The notes: generated by a model not told the origin, from the letters alone. A stretch of DNA of 30,950 nucleotides from Basidiobolus ranarum (GCA_040143965.1 JASJQH010000094.1:1-30950); one strand, 5' to 3'; counted from the stretch's first letter, positions 1 through 11,822 are shown. A program made the numbers and translations.

Positions 1-106
1 AGTATTGACACAATATCTTAAAAGATTGATGTCTTGATTGTCACTTTGTTTAGATTAGTATATAAGCTAAATAAAGTCTACACCATCTGGTGCTTTTCAT
101 CCCCCC
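1..106 (+). mobile_element. 3' tail of a LINE-type retrotransposon (copy A, cut by window edge)
   Basis: This segment aligns without gaps to 710-814 at about 94% identity. It holds the untranslated 3' end of the element, including a short hairpin (CACC-ATCT-GGTG at about 81-92) and a terminal C run after TGCTTTTCAT. The rest of the copy lies to the left of the window. Identification as a LINE rests on the second copy, where the same tail directly follows a reverse-transcriptase-like reading frame. Confidence 0.7.
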
Positions 107-814
107 TAAATCTTATCATAGTTGCTAAAGACTTCTAAAGCAGTTTATGATACCAGTTCTGGAATATGGAGTTCATCTGCTCCTACTCAACCGGAGAGAC
201 TATTCCAAGCTTGATAGATTCATCAGCTACTGCCTCAGGCTGCTGATGCCTAACTTGCCTGAGACTCCCTATCATCATGCTCTAAATGGAACATTTGGAT
301 TCTTCCAATATCATATCAGAATAGTGCTACTGAGGGCTAGATTTTTACTCCAACTAAATGACTGCAGAAATCCACAAGTCAAGAAGTGGCTAGCCATACC
401 ATCTTCAAACCCACTGTCATGCTGGAAATTGATACAAGATTACCCTCTTGTTTCAGAACTAGCTTTACAAATACATGAAACAAAACAGCCCAAAATTGTT
501 GCTATAGGTTTCCAGCTTGACCTTTGGAAGCAATACCTTGCCTCTAAGACACCTTTCTTGATTGCCATTATTCCTGGTTTTTGTCATTTTATCTATGTGG
601 TTTGTATTGAATATCTTCCTTTCTGCTTACCACCTGTGCCCCTTAGCACTATATTTACATTCTCAGAACTGGATCACATTGGTCATCAAGTTAAGAATGG
701 ATAAGATCCAGTTTTGTCACAATATCTTAAAAGATTGATGTCTGGATTTTCACTTTGCTTAGATTAGTATATAATCTAAATAAAGTCCACACCACCTGGT
801 GCTTTTCATCCCCT
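107..814 (+). mobile_element. 5'-truncated LINE-type retrotransposon (copy B)
   Basis: This is a second, 5'-truncated copy of the same element, lying directly head-to-tail behind copy A. The 5' junction falls between about 107 and 128. The copy ends with the same 3' tail as copy A (710-814), with the hairpin stem CACC/GGTG kept and only its loop changed (ACCT in place of ATCT). It contains an open frame for the region that follows the reverse transcriptase domain in non-LTR elements. 5' truncation is the usual result of incomplete target-primed reverse transcription, so the copy is dead. No target-site duplication could be recognised. Confidence 0.7.
129..704 (+). pseudogene. Remnant of non-LTR retrotransposon reverse transcriptase ORF (C-terminal region)
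   Basis: The frame is open from 129, just after a stop at 126-128, to a TAA at 702-704; its first ATG is at 147. The start of the translation (PVLEYGVHLL, then LDRFISYCLRLL and HALNGTFGF) matches the helical region that follows the fingers/palm in LINE reverse transcriptases, where PxLEYG is a common motif. The catalytic FADD-type motif and everything upstream are missing, so this is a truncated and inactive fragment. The last 50 residues are hydrophobic with two cysteines (FCHFIYVVC) and may be a remnant of a C-terminal zinc-binding region. Family assignment is by pattern recognition only. Confidence 0.6.
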
Positions 815-1665
815 AGGTAGCAATTATAGAGTTAGGCACCTAAACACTGATACATCTAGCTTAGCATAGTAAATATGATATTTTCAAAAAATTGTGCAAG
901 TTAAAATCATCAAATAAATTTTGAGTATAATTGACCAGTGGCAGAAGTGTTGAGAAAAGTTAGAAATTCTCAATGCATGAGTTGCTCCTTTAATCTCTAC
1001 CTTCACTGCCTGAAACCCCTAAGGAAACACATCCCTTTTGCAATTTGTTGTCACTTCCAATAAAAGTATAAATGGTTGCTTGCAATTCAACAAAAAGTGC
1101 AAGTCACATATTTCCTCTAATTATCCTTGCCACACAAAATATATGCATCAATTTAGACTTATGAAATAATATCTAAATACACATCAACTATGCTAAAAAG
1201 ATATATGAATTCATCCTCCTCACTGACCCACAATAGAACAATAGCTCTTCAACTGACAATTGATATTAATACTGATAAAGAATAAGCTTGTGTCTATCGA
1301 TTTTCCGCATCCTATATCATCATGTTTCATACAAATTAAGACATACATATTACCTATCAATTAGTTGCTTTGAAATTGATACTATTAAAGTTATGCTGAT
1401 TGAATATAACAATTGGAGGTTGTTTATTCGTTTGACTGCAATCATGATGTGAACATGAATGTCATCGTGATACCTGTTTGATATGTTCTCCAACGCAGTG
1501 ATATTAAATGGGATATAGCGTCCATTAGTTATATCGTTAATTATTGTTATTTATTTAGTGGTCAATACAATTCTATGTAAAATTGACAGGTTTACCATGA
1601 GTGACAATGTGAGTGTGTACAAGAGGGGGTTTGAAAAGTTAGCTGTAGGAAATTTACACGAGAAG
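815..1665. other. Intergenic, AT-rich
   Basis: This stretch lies between the LINE copy and the 3' end of the CsbD-like gene. I see no reading frame or repeat here that I can support; its right part presumably holds the 3' UTR of the minus-strand gene. Confidence 0.6.
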
Positions 1666-2377
1666 TTATTCGTTGGTATCTTGGGATTTAGCAAATTGGA
1701 GTTTTTGGTGGCCTAATGCCATTAAGTATTGGCCTTCTTGCTTTAATTTTTCGCTGCGAAACATATGGCCAAGTTGATTCTTGAAGATAAACAAAAGTGT
1801 AAGCAAAAATAGGAATCTTTGAATAGAAATATCCCTTAAATACCTTGATAGAGCCTCTCCACTTATCTCTTAAACCTTGAAGTTTGGTTGGTACTTCATT
1901 TTCTTCTGCAAGTACTTTAGCAGTAAAGTAGTCACTTTGGCTGTTATTGCCAAGAGCCGTTCCTGGTGTAGCAGTGTAAGGTGTATAAGCTGGCATATCT
2001 TCGATATTAATTTGTCGAATTTCTTTGTAGAAGGCGGGTGTATTTGGAACTGGTGATACATCCCAATAGAATAAAGGATTGTTGTCGTCAATACTTTCAA
2101 CTTGTTCTTCGGTTATAGAGGCTAGAGGAATATGAAAGGCTTCTTTATCAAGTATGGTCAACTTTTCGGTATCCGGTACGATTACATCTGGCTCGGAACT
2201 TAAGCTGACAACAGAATCCGCTTTGTCACTTAAATTTGATAAAGTTTCATCCATCAAGTCCGGGATGGAAGTATTTGGGCCAGAACTAAATTGTACTTTG
2301 TGGGTAAAATAGTCTGTGAGGGACTCAGAATTTTTCACACTTGAGTCATGTTGCAAGTTGGTAGCGACAGTATTCAT
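1666..2377 (-). CDS. Hypothetical protein with C-terminal CsbD-like domain (two exons)
   Basis: Exon 1 is 2377-1844 and exon 2 is 1779-1666, separated by a 64-bp intron (GTATTT...TTCAAG). The spliced protein has 215 residues. Without splicing the frame runs on for about 50 residues of unlikely sequence; splicing instead gives a C-terminus (about 165-215) with the regular pattern GSIKNQLGHMF, SEKLKQEGQ, ALGHQKLQFAK. This resembles the CsbD family, small general-stress proteins with glycine-spaced amphipathic helices. Residues 1-160 are acidic, rich in Ser, Asp, Glu and Pro, and probably disordered. A seven-residue motif DYFTxKV occurs twice, at 22-28 and 149-155. No signal peptide or membrane segment is seen. 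A TATA-like site lies about 95 bp upstream. The gene model is fairly secure; the CsbD assignment is probable rather than certain, and the molecular function is unknown. Confidence 0.65.
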
Positions 2378-2470
2378 AGAGGTAAAAGGAATTTATTTGG
2401 TAAAGTTCGATTCAGTAAACAGTAAATGAGATAAGGAAGGTAAAATACAGCTGTACAATGCTTGCTTGTG

Positions 2471-2477
2471 CTTTATA
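2471..2477 (-). promoter_or_regulatory. TATA-like box of the CsbD-like gene
   Basis: The minus strand reads TATAAAG here, about 95 bp before the ATG at 2377. Spacing fits a core promoter with a short leader. Confidence 0.4.
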
Positions 2478-2479
2478 TC

Positions 2480-4044
2480 TGTGTCGAGTTCTAGTCACAA
2501 ATATATAAGATTCAGATGACATGAATCAAAACGAATCAAACAAACTCAATTTACCGAGACTTCAATGTACATGATTGGTTCTCAATGAATCTTTACACTC
2601 TTTTAGCTCCCCAATCAAAATTTAGGTCCCACTAATAGTATGCTAGTATTACATCATATAGGTCCAGGAGTGAATAGGAAAGATTATCTGTTCCACAACT
2701 TCTCTACCTAATTTAGCTTAGCGCATCATAGTTGTCACTTTCTATACGTCATGATTGAATCAGAGATAATACAGTTTACACTATTCTTAGGCAGCTCTGG
2801 ATATGTCGAATGAGTGTATGCTAGGGCCTACAGTATTATTATCGTTCTGGGGGCTGACATATTTGTGACCATTAAGACTTGTAACACTTAGGAATATAAT
2901 GACTCTAGACTTAGTTCGCCATGCTCCTATAGCTCGCCTTCCTTTATTAGGTATATTTTGTAGATTCGTAGCTACCAATTTAAGAGGAAGTCGCAGTAGC
3001 TTGGTTGTGAAACATATTTCTTTGATTTGAAAATTGGCATATTTAGTAACTTTATGAGACTTGAATCAGCATACTCGGATGGACACTGGCGAGATAACTA
3101 TGAAGAGATGTTTACTTTCCAGCTACAAGTTAATAACATAAGATTCCGAGCAAATGGCACGTGAAATAGTGTTTATTTTCGTTGTTCATTTATTTATCTC
3201 CAATATGAAATTGGCACGATATATGCTAACTGGTATATACAAAAAGTGATGTATAGCTGGAGGATACCTTTGAATCGTATAATGACCTGCTTTGATATTG
3301 CTGCTTGGTTACATCACTAGATCATTTGGATCAGGCTTCATCAAATGTAGGACATCCACGAAAATGATTCATTGGTACATTCATATTTAAGTAGGTATCA
3401 GTAACCTCGACACTTCTCACTTGGCCATCTGATTCGTAGAGTATCAGATCTATGATCGGATAAAAGTTCCATATATGCACCTTAACAGATGTAACTTTTT
3501 AATAAGATTAAAAGTAGAGTGTGTAAGTGTGGAAATCAGTAGTAATTACAACTCAGGACCAATTAAACAACACAACCCCAGTCTTGGTGAAAACAATGAC
3601 AACAGAGCATCATTGATTGCAAATCAAGTGATCCCGGATTTAAACTGTACACGCATTCTGATAACATATAACAGAGTTGGCTATTTTTATCACTGTATCT
3701 GTTACTGCTTTCTGTAGTTGACACATCAGCCTTATTCGTATTATTCTTCCGAAAACATCTCAAGTATTGAATTGTGGGTTTTTGATGACATCCGTGATAT
3801 CTGCATTTATCCTAATGGAGGGCTGGTTATTGCGTAGATTCTCTCCTCTGGGGTAATTCTGAAGATTGGTGATATGCGGGGAAAAATGTAACTGCATACT
3901 TAGTAAGGCAGAGATCAGTAGTTTATTTCAACTTCTTTGTTGGTGGGCTGTATGCAGGTGTGGGACAGAATAGCCAGTAAATATACCTCGTCATATTATT
4001 AAATGTAGACATTTCGTTGAAAAGTTAACAATAAGCCTTAGGGA
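2480..4044. other. Intergenic region
   Basis: This lies between the promoter of the CsbD-like gene and the 3' end of the first phosphatase gene. Only short scattered frames are present, with no family similarity or convincing splice structure. I see nothing supportable. Confidence 0.55.
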
Positions 4045-5482
4045 CTAATTTGAAATCTCGAGATTCGCTTGACATTGGTTCTTGTCGGTAGGAAGTTTTG
4101 AAGCAAAAAACTTGATAAAACGATTGAGTGGACATGAGTTCATGTTACACCATTCGTTTTGTACTTTCAGTACCTTCCCATTGAAGAGAACGCGTACATG
4201 ATAGCTTCTGTCTTTTTTCTCCCAAAGTTCAAATAATATGTTGGAGGCCTAAAGAATGAATGTAAATTTAGCCTACTTTCAGTACAGATTTAATGCCAGT
4301 TAAACAATCTTACCAATGGTGGCCATCTCATATCTTTAGATCTCATGAGACCCAGGAGGCCCTGTACGGTGTCATCATGTCCTGAGAAAATTTCAAGTGG
4401 AGGGGAGGAGTGTCTGTTCTTGGAGGCCTTTACCATACGTTCTTGAATATCGCGGAAAAACCATCCCAAGATAACAGCATTTCCTTGATCAGCCAGCTTG
4501 GCATCGCGGTGAGTGTATGTATATTCTTGATCGATGAATCTGAATAATTGATCGGTCATTTTTTTGGTAACGCATTTTCCGTTTTTACATGGGAGAGGCT
4601 TGTTGTGGCAAAGACGGGTTCTCATTGAATCCATATAAGCAACCATTGTATTATCTGGCCAGTGTAAGCTTTCCGGAGCTAGAATTTCATCGAGTTGTTT
4701 TTTAAGAGGCTGGGCACTTTTATAGTAGTTTTGGTAGTATGGGGTCTTAATCATGGCTTCGGCTATTTGAACAAAACGTGGGCAGATACCTTTGTTGAAT
4801 TTGATAGTTTCAATTTCATTAGGTTCGAAGTAAATTGGGATTCCGGAGCCATGAATATGGCGATCCTTCACTGGATAAAGTCCAGTGACAACTGACTGAG
4901 CTGACTGTCTAGTACGGCCAACATCGCTACTACGAACGTAAATCATATTTGGATCTTTCAATTTCTTGGGGAGATATTTCATCTTTTCGACATATATTTG
5001 GCGAAGGGTGTTTCCTAACTCCATATGTTGTAATTTACCTTTAGAAGTTAGCTGTCCATTGAGGCAAGTGCCATTCCAGAAGTTCTGGGAAAGTGCATTT
5101 TTCTCTGGGATCATCACTTTGTATTCAAAGTCACCACTATCATACTTGGTGCGCTTATAATTGCCGGTTAACCTGGAGATTTCTTTCACTTCATCGCAGT
5201 CCCATGAGACATCATTTTCTATGACAAGAGGGTAAACTGGTGCTCGATCACCATGACGAACCACTAGTTGTACATGAGCAAGTCTAGCATTTGGCTATAA
5301 TAAACGTTAGTGATATATTACAGTCCAAAGGCAAGCACAACTATACTCACCATAGGTTTGTATCCAGCCTTCGAAGGCTTTGGAGCTTGGCAATAATCAT
5401 AACCATCACTGTAAAGGCCAGGGGCTCCGCTAACTGCGTGTAAAGAGGCTACGACAGAGATTAAGATTAAGGCGGCTTTCAT
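4045..5482 (-). CDS. Secreted histidine acid phosphatase, copy 1 (three exons)
   Basis: Exons are 5482-5351, 5294-4314 and 4248-4045, with introns of 56 and 65 bp, both in phase 0; the product is 438 aa. A signal peptide is evident (MKAALILISVVASLHAVSG). The catalytic motif RHGDRAP is at about 57-63, containing the histidine that is phosphorylated in this family, and the proton-donor pair HD is in SGHDDT at about 350-351. A conserved RSSDVGRTRQSA block lies between them. These features define a branch-2 histidine phosphatase, which hydrolyses phosphomonoesters outside the cell or in the secretory pathway; similarity to the ACPL2/PXYLP1-type subgroup is possible but unproven. The ATG at 5482 is chosen because it starts the signal peptide. 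The neighbour at 6935-8371 is a paralogue with the same exon layout. One NGT glycosylation sequon follows FW in exon 2. The exact substrate cannot be read from sequence. Confidence 0.93.
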
Positions 5483-5545
5483 TTCAGGCAGTTGTAGCGG
5501 CTCAAATTCCAAGGAATAGTTATCATAACACCTCCCGTTGCTCAC

Positions 5546-5554
5546 TTTTATATA
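5546..5554 (-). promoter_or_regulatory. TATA box of phosphatase copy 1
   Basis: TATATAAAA on the minus strand, 64 bp upstream of the ATG at 5482. This is a strong match at a normal distance. Confidence 0.6.
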
Positions 5555-5559
5555 GGTAA

Positions 5560-6934
5560 AAATTTGACATTTTTGTTATAGATTGGATTGGTTCAAAAGC
5601 TCTCTTCATGTTACTCTAGTCATAGGAGCTCACTATGGTAGTACTTCTCGTGCTGAAACAAAATTCCCAGACTACGGTGAGAATCGATTCTACTGGTACT
5701 CGGTTGTATATGCCACCGATCAGATGCCTGTGAGTGAATCCAGGTTGGTGTTATAGACCAATTTTCCTTTTTGAATAAAATATTTTTCTCTTACGCACTC
5801 AGGTTAATTCTAGCTAGCTCAAGATTGGAGGAGAGCTTTGTCTACCAAGTAGCCAGAACACGATTAATTGATTACAGTTTAAGTAAGCTACAAATTCACA
5901 TGACGAGATTGTTCGAAGTTCCACCGAAACTTATGTTACCATCAAACCTTTGAACAGAGCTCTCTTTACAGCCAATCGTCAACTCAATATGCATCATATT
6001 TAACTTTTTACTTCCTCTCTGGAGATCAACCAACGCCCACCTTCTGTGAGTTACACAATACTGAGCGACCTCTTCGCTTATTTACCAAGTAAGGAATCTT
6101 TTTGAATCAATGATCTAATTTGAGAAAGTCGTTAGTAGTAGTTATTGACTTTTACTGTCAGCTATGCCAAATACAATTTCATCAACCGAAAACTGCAATT
6201 TTTGTTGAGGTACAAAGCCTTCTTCGTCATGGCTCACACGCCTCTTGACAATGAGTAGAGGTTGTATATTTAAGTTGGATACAAATGCTAGCATATTCTA
6301 TCTGTTTAGTAGATATGAAGAAAGACTCGAACATTCATTGTGTTAGATTTCGTTCACGATAAAGTATTAATTCCTAATGCATACTGCGTCTATATTTGCT
6401 TTACGTAATATATTTTACTTGCGTTACTCCAACAGAGAGATGTCGGTGGGGTTGGAAGTCACTTGCCAGGTATTTCTCAGGTGTAACAATTTCCACGCAT
6501 ATATAAAGTGAACCGGTTTGATTTCAAAGAGGATATAGTATCTTCTACAGTTACCTGGAGGATGGTAGAGATCCCTTGAACTCATTAAACATGGGGCTTG
6601 TTCATGGGAGAAACTTTCCAGCGCCAAGTTACATATCACAGCTTTCATCAGAAGGAATAATGGATCAGTAATCCCTAGAAACTGGTTTACCACAAACAAC
6701 TAGTTTGAGACCACGAATTGGATGAAATGTGATTGTATATTGATATTTAATGTGAATTTTTATATGAAATAGCAAATAGAGATTTTGTAAACTGCATTGA
6801 ATTGTATGTTGACTCTCTCAAGATAGAAACACAACCAAAGGGTAAGCAAAGTGCACAGCCATATACTCGATAAATACGGGATTTGGGAAATATCCTAACG
6901 CTTAAGATCGTAATAATTGTTAGTTTGGCGATTT
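5560..6934. other. Spacer between the two phosphatase genes
   Basis: About 1.4 kb of AT-rich DNA holding the promoter region of copy 1 and the 3' flank of copy 2. Frames of up to 91 codons occur but none resembles a protein family or has signs of splicing. No third phosphatase fragment was recognised. Confidence 0.55.
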
Positions 6935-8371
6935 CTACATTACTGTAAACTTCCCCAAACTCATAGGTTTCTCACTACAGTCATTAGGAGACGCAGGAAG
7001 TTTCGGCTCTATATAACCAAGGAACTTATCAAATGGACAGGCATTTAGCTTACACCATGCATGCTTCACTTCTAAAACTTCCCCGTTGTAAAGAACCCGA
7101 ACGTAGTAGTTTTTATGAGATTTCCAAAGCTCAAAAATAATATTAGAAGCCTAATAGAAATCAACAAAGTCAGACGCATCAAAAGTGGCTTTGCACATAT
7201 CAAAGTTTACTTACAAATGGTGGCCACCTCATATCCTTGGCCTTTAAAAGCCCCAAAAGGCCGAAGATTGTGTCATCATGTCCAGAGAAAATTTCAAACT
7301 TGGTTTGGACTTGCTTTCGCCGGTTTGATATCATTCCTGAAAGAATGTCTCTCATCAACCAACCAAGAACTGCAGCATTGGCTTCATCTGCGAGCTCTGC
7401 ATCGCGGTGAGTGTATGCATATTCTTTGTCTACTAAGCGATACAGATCGTCGGCCATCTCTTGAGTGATACACTTACTGCCTCTGCAGGGAAGTGGCTTC
7501 TCATGGCATTGGCGACATCTCATCGAATCCATGTATGAAACCATGGTCTTATCTGGCCAATTTAGAGATTGAGGTGTGAGGATTTGATCCAACTTCGCTT
7601 TTAGCAGCTGTGCTTCTTCGTAGTAAGCATGGTAGTAACTAGTATTAATCATAGCATCCGACAGCTGAGTATACCGTGGACATATCCACTTATTGAATTT
7701 CATAGTCTCTATTTCGCTTGGTTCATAATGAATAGTAAGTGGATCTTCGATATTGCGTTTAGATTTTGGGTATAGCCCTGTGAGTATTGATTGGGCAGAT
7801 TGTTTGGTGCGTATGATATCACTGCTTCTGATGAACAACATATTATTGTCGGCCAATTTGTTCGGAAGAAATCTGAGTTTGTTGATATAAATCTCTCGTA
7901 ACGCGCGACCCAAATCTTTATGCTGTAACTTTCCTTTCGTAGTAAGTTGGCCATTGAGACAAGTACCTTTCCAGAAAGCTTGGGACAGGGAGTTTTGTTT
8001 GGGGATGATCACTTGATACTTGAATTTACCGCTGTCATACTGAACTTTAGAGCCTTTCAATCTCGAGAACTCTTGAACTTCATCACAATCCCAAGTTACG
8101 TCATGTTCATTTAGTAGTGGCCATACGGGTGCCCTGTCTCCATGACGAACAACAAGTTGAACATGAACTAATTTAGCATGTGGCTAATATGATGTTTACT
8201 TAGTAGTGGTTTGTAGTATGAGAGTCTCATTAAACATACCAAAGGTTTGTATTTGGATTTACTTGGTCTTCGCGCTTGACAATAATCATAGTCGTCGTCA
8301 TATAAGCCAGATGAAGCAAGAAGTGCGTTCAAAGAAATCAAGAAGGGGATTGCCTTCAGTACAAAGTACAT
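6935..8371 (-). CDS. Secreted histidine acid phosphatase, copy 2 (three exons)
   Basis: Exons are 8371-8240, 8183-7215 and 7150-6935, with introns of 56 and 64 bp in phase 0, giving 438 aa. The layout matches copy 1: a 44-residue first exon with signal peptide (MYFVLKAIPFLISLNALLAS) followed by a conserved DYDYCQA segment, then the catalytic exon, then a C-terminal exon beginning ASNI. The catalytic RHGDRAP is at about 57-63 and HD in SGHDDT at about 346-347, so the enzyme should be active. The two proteins share most of their conserved blocks but differ throughout, so the duplication is not recent. The C-terminal tails after the third cysteine-containing block diverge most. Substrate preference may differ between copies; this cannot be judged here. 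Confidence 0.93.
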
Positions 8372-8410
8372 AATGTGCAGAGATAATAAATTGTGGTGAA
8401 GTAGTAAATG

Positions 8411-8418
8411 TATTTATA
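8411..8418 (-). promoter_or_regulatory. TATA box of phosphatase copy 2
   Basis: TATAAATA on the minus strand, 40 bp upstream of the ATG at 8371. Confidence 0.5.
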
Positions 8419-8419
8419 C

Positions 8420-10457
8420 GATGACGATCATAAACAGTCATGTCTGAGACCTGTTTATCATGGAATGCATTTAACTCATCTAATACTCAATTCTCTTTAT
8501 TTTAATCGAACAAACAGATATTTGTTTACTAGGTTTAAAGTAGTCACTGTGATTCTTTTTGGATAATATAGGTACGTAATTTTACCTGAAATTTCAGGAG
8601 TAGAAGGGAAGATGATTTTCACATTTGCTCATTACCATATCCACAGATACTTTAGGTGTGCACTTTGAGGGGAGAAACAAATCGTGCTAAATATATCCAT
8701 ATCAAACCAGCTAATCACTAACTGAGTCTTACTGACTATTCAGTATGAAACACTCATATAGTTACAATGCTGAATGTTAGAATTCGTGGAGCCTGAAGTG
8801 GACAGTACAGGGTTTTACACTAAAATTAGACGAAGTGAACAGTAATGAGATAACTAGTACTTGATAGAAGTGGACAAGGAGAAACAACACCGGTATTACT
8901 ACCAAAGATGTCTCGGTATATTATGAGATATCTTTATGAACTCACCCATTTCCTGAATATGGATGCAATGAGAAGCATCAAAGAACATATTCTGTTTAAT
9001 ATCTGAAAACGTCACCTCACATAGTTGCTGGGTGGCTAGCTAATTGGTACGATCAAGTGATCCAGATATGCGACTCCAAAGTAAATCCAAATATGCTGCG
9101 TCACTATTTTCTGGATAGTTGTCATATTATTACTCTTCTGTAAAAACATTTTGGCCATTGTTATCTTGTCTAAACTAATATTTTTTTGTCTCAATTTTAT
9201 TTTCATTTCACTTCAAAAAGGCCAAGTAAAGCCTCTAAAAATCAATTTTGATTCATCTAAAAAAAGTACTGACATCGTCTAATTTTAGAGTAAAATCCTC
9301 TATGTGATTGTTAGCCTCTTGGTGAGGGTATCTCTGTGGAAGTATCATATAAAACATTGCTCAATGAGATAACATATGTTGCTTAGTCAATGCTGAAGAT
9401 ACAAAATCTCCACTCAAATATCCACATTTTCTAATCCAACTTGCCATGCCTAGATGTGTAAAAACGTATTACGAAATATGGAAGCCTATCTTTGGTGGTA
9501 GCGTGCATAACTTTATATACGCAGACTTCTCTATTATATACTATTCCAAATTAGCTACATTATTTCCATCGAAAGGGGATATGCTCATTGTCCGCACAGT
9601 CAATTGCCTTTTTGTTAATGCACTGCAACGCATCCACTACTCTTGAATTTAGGATAAGCTCATTTTCTTGATGAAGACCAGGAAACCTACTATAATTAAT
9701 GTTACATCTTGCATGTTGCAATATTGATTTAGTTCAAATGATGCTTATACATTCAGTTACTACCAAGTCAATCCCCCATTCAATATCTGTGTGAATGTAT
9801 TGAATACTCCATTGATTCTTTGTTTACAAGAGTTCAAACATTATGCGCAATGATTCAGGTATTAGGTTACCATTAGCTACTTGGATAACGTATTTATTTG
9901 TCACTTTCACATTTGACGGAGGCCAATGAGGGTGGCTAGAGATAGAGAATTTCTCCTCAGCCTCCCCCTGAGTTCCAGTAGGTATGCTCCATGACTGAAT
10001 TAGTGATGCCGATCAATATGAGAATAATATCTCGATTCATTGCCTACACATGTTCTAGTTCTCATAAACCATGTCAAACCTGGATTCAAACCAATTGGAA
10101 TCTGGTGATAGCTTGTGCTTACACTACTCTACTCTGTTTGATAATGCTCATGTGCCATTTTACTGTCATGGGAGTGAAAGATAAGTCATATCACACATTT
10201 ATGAATTTGTCTTACAATAGAGTTTTGTTATAATGCGTCATTTTATTGCTATTCCGAATTGAGGGATCGGCCAATATGGGTGTAGCATGATCTTGTATTC
10301 AATGGCTTAGTGGGAAATATATGCATGAACAGTTATCGTTAGAAGTGAAAGATGATAAGGTGAAAACTTCCCATTCGATAGAATAGGTTGGAGTGTTATG
10401 TGGTTGTTGTGCTACAAGGCTCCAAAAATCACCAGATATTTGATTGAAGACAATCGA
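8420..10457. other. Intergenic region
   Basis: Two kilobases between phosphatase copy 2 and the 3' end of the glucanase. Short frames (66-80 codons) occur at 9446-9646 and 9991-10233, but they have no family resemblance, no signal peptide of good quality and no supporting splice sites. A possible AATAAA-type poly(A) signal for the glucanase lies near 10238-10245 on the minus strand. Confidence 0.5.
10421..10440. repeat. 20-bp exact repeat, partner at 25248-25267
   Basis: TCCAAAAATCACCAGATATT occurs here, 18 bp downstream of the glucanase stop codon, and again in the same orientation at 25248-25267. A 20-base exact match is unlikely by chance in 31 kb. No longer shared flank is seen, and its origin is unknown. 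Confidence 0.6.
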
Positions 10458-11822
10458 TTAGCAGCTGGAGATTCGGTTGGTCGGTGGATTGGGAATCCAA
10501 CCTTCTTCAACTCCCTGAATGTAATTCCATTGAGGGGAATTTTCTGCTTTAAAATTCCAGAAAATCCACCCAAAACTACCTTCATAAGCATCCATTTGTT
10601 TCTCAGCAAATTCACGTAAGAATGCGCGATAGGTACCGTTAAAAGCGTTGACGTTACCTTCGTCTTTGCACGTGCACCCCGGACAAACTGGACTGGTAGT
10701 TATGTGAGTGCCGTCGTATCTAGCACCCTTTTGGAAACCGTTGAGCCAAAGAGTACAATCAGTAGTAGCTAAACTCCATTCACCAATGATGGTACGTACT
10801 GGACTACTGGCTATTCTGCCCTTTTCTCCGCATGCCATATCCAGATGTTGTTGCGGGGAGAATTTTAGGAGATTCTCATCAAATACTTGATATATGTGGG
10901 TATCTAGTATAGTATTTTTCATAGAGTTTAAAAACTCGCCTAATTCATTGTAGAATGAGAATCCATCATGGCCAACTGTTACTGGCTTATAGTCGAGATT
11001 GGCGGCTTTGTGAATAGCGGCGTAGGATTGACTGTAGAAATCTTTTAGCAAATCCAAAGTTACTTCAGTTCCTGGAATTCCAAATGGTTCGTTTAAAAAT
11101 TGAATAGAAACATCTCCGTTCGCTACTTCTGGTTGAAATTCTGCAGTCACATTTGCTAATACATTTACAGTGCGTCGAATATTCTCAGGATCCTTCGGCC
11201 AGTTAATATTTCCAGCTCGTCCGCTATTGTCGAACCCGTTCTAAAATAAAACCTCCAATATCATTATCAATTGTTTATAAGAGATATCCGTCATAAGCAA
11301 TTACCTGAGATCCTGGAGCACCATGTAAATCCAATAACACATGTAAGTTATGCTCAATTGCCCAACTCACAGCTCGTCGTAGATAGGGGTATTGTCCTTG
11401 CACATAAGGTTCATCGTCATTAACGTCAACCATCCAGTAGCCATAAGGTATCCTTATGGTATTCAGCCCGTAGTTGGATAATTTTCCAATGTCCTCTTCA
11501 GTCACCCAGGATTCCCAATGCTCTTTCAGCTGTCTATATGCTTCCTGCTTTTGAAGGTTGGCGCAAAATGTATACTCATCAACGGCGGCATTTGGCATGC
11601 CTCGAAACTGTTCAAATATACTTGGAGTGATCCCTAAATTTTAAAATACATCCAAAGAATAAGTACAACGGATTGATTAAGATATCAGATTGTTAGAAGT
11701 TTACATGGTTCAAGAAGTAACCATCCGCCTAGGTTGGCTCCCCGGATTTTGTCAGGTAGCGGTGCAGCATTGACGGTACTAGAGACTAGAGCGGTAATTA
11801 GAGCGAAGGGAGTGAGCTTCAT
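10458..11822 (-). CDS. EXG1: Secreted glucan 1,3-beta-glucosidase (exo-1,3-beta-glucanase), GH5 (three exons)
   Basis: Exons are 11822-11705, 11633-11305 and 11240-10458, with introns of 71 and 64 bp; the product is 409 aa. A signal peptide (MKLTPFALITALVSSTVNA) precedes the GH5 subfamily 9 opening motif [20 protein letters not shown], whose Trp codon is split by intron 1. Intron 2 falls within the conserved DLHGAPGSQ-NGFDNSG. The acid/base glutamate is in FLNEP (about E200) and the nucleophile in IIGEWS (about E303); DTHIYQVF carries the conserved His-Tyr. These match yeast Exg1, which releases glucose from 1,3-beta-glucan ends in the cell wall or medium. No GPI-anchor tail or carbohydrate-binding module is seen, so it is probably freely secreted. 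Length is normal for the family. A CxxCxC cluster (CPGCTC) sits between the nucleophile and the C-terminus. Confidence 0.95.

Noticed and set aside
2787-2978. 63-codon minus-strand frame
   Set aside because: No domain, splice or promoter support; of chance length.
7115-7468. 117-codon plus-strand frame
   Set aside because: It is antisense to exons 2 and 3 of phosphatase copy 2 and has no protein-like features.
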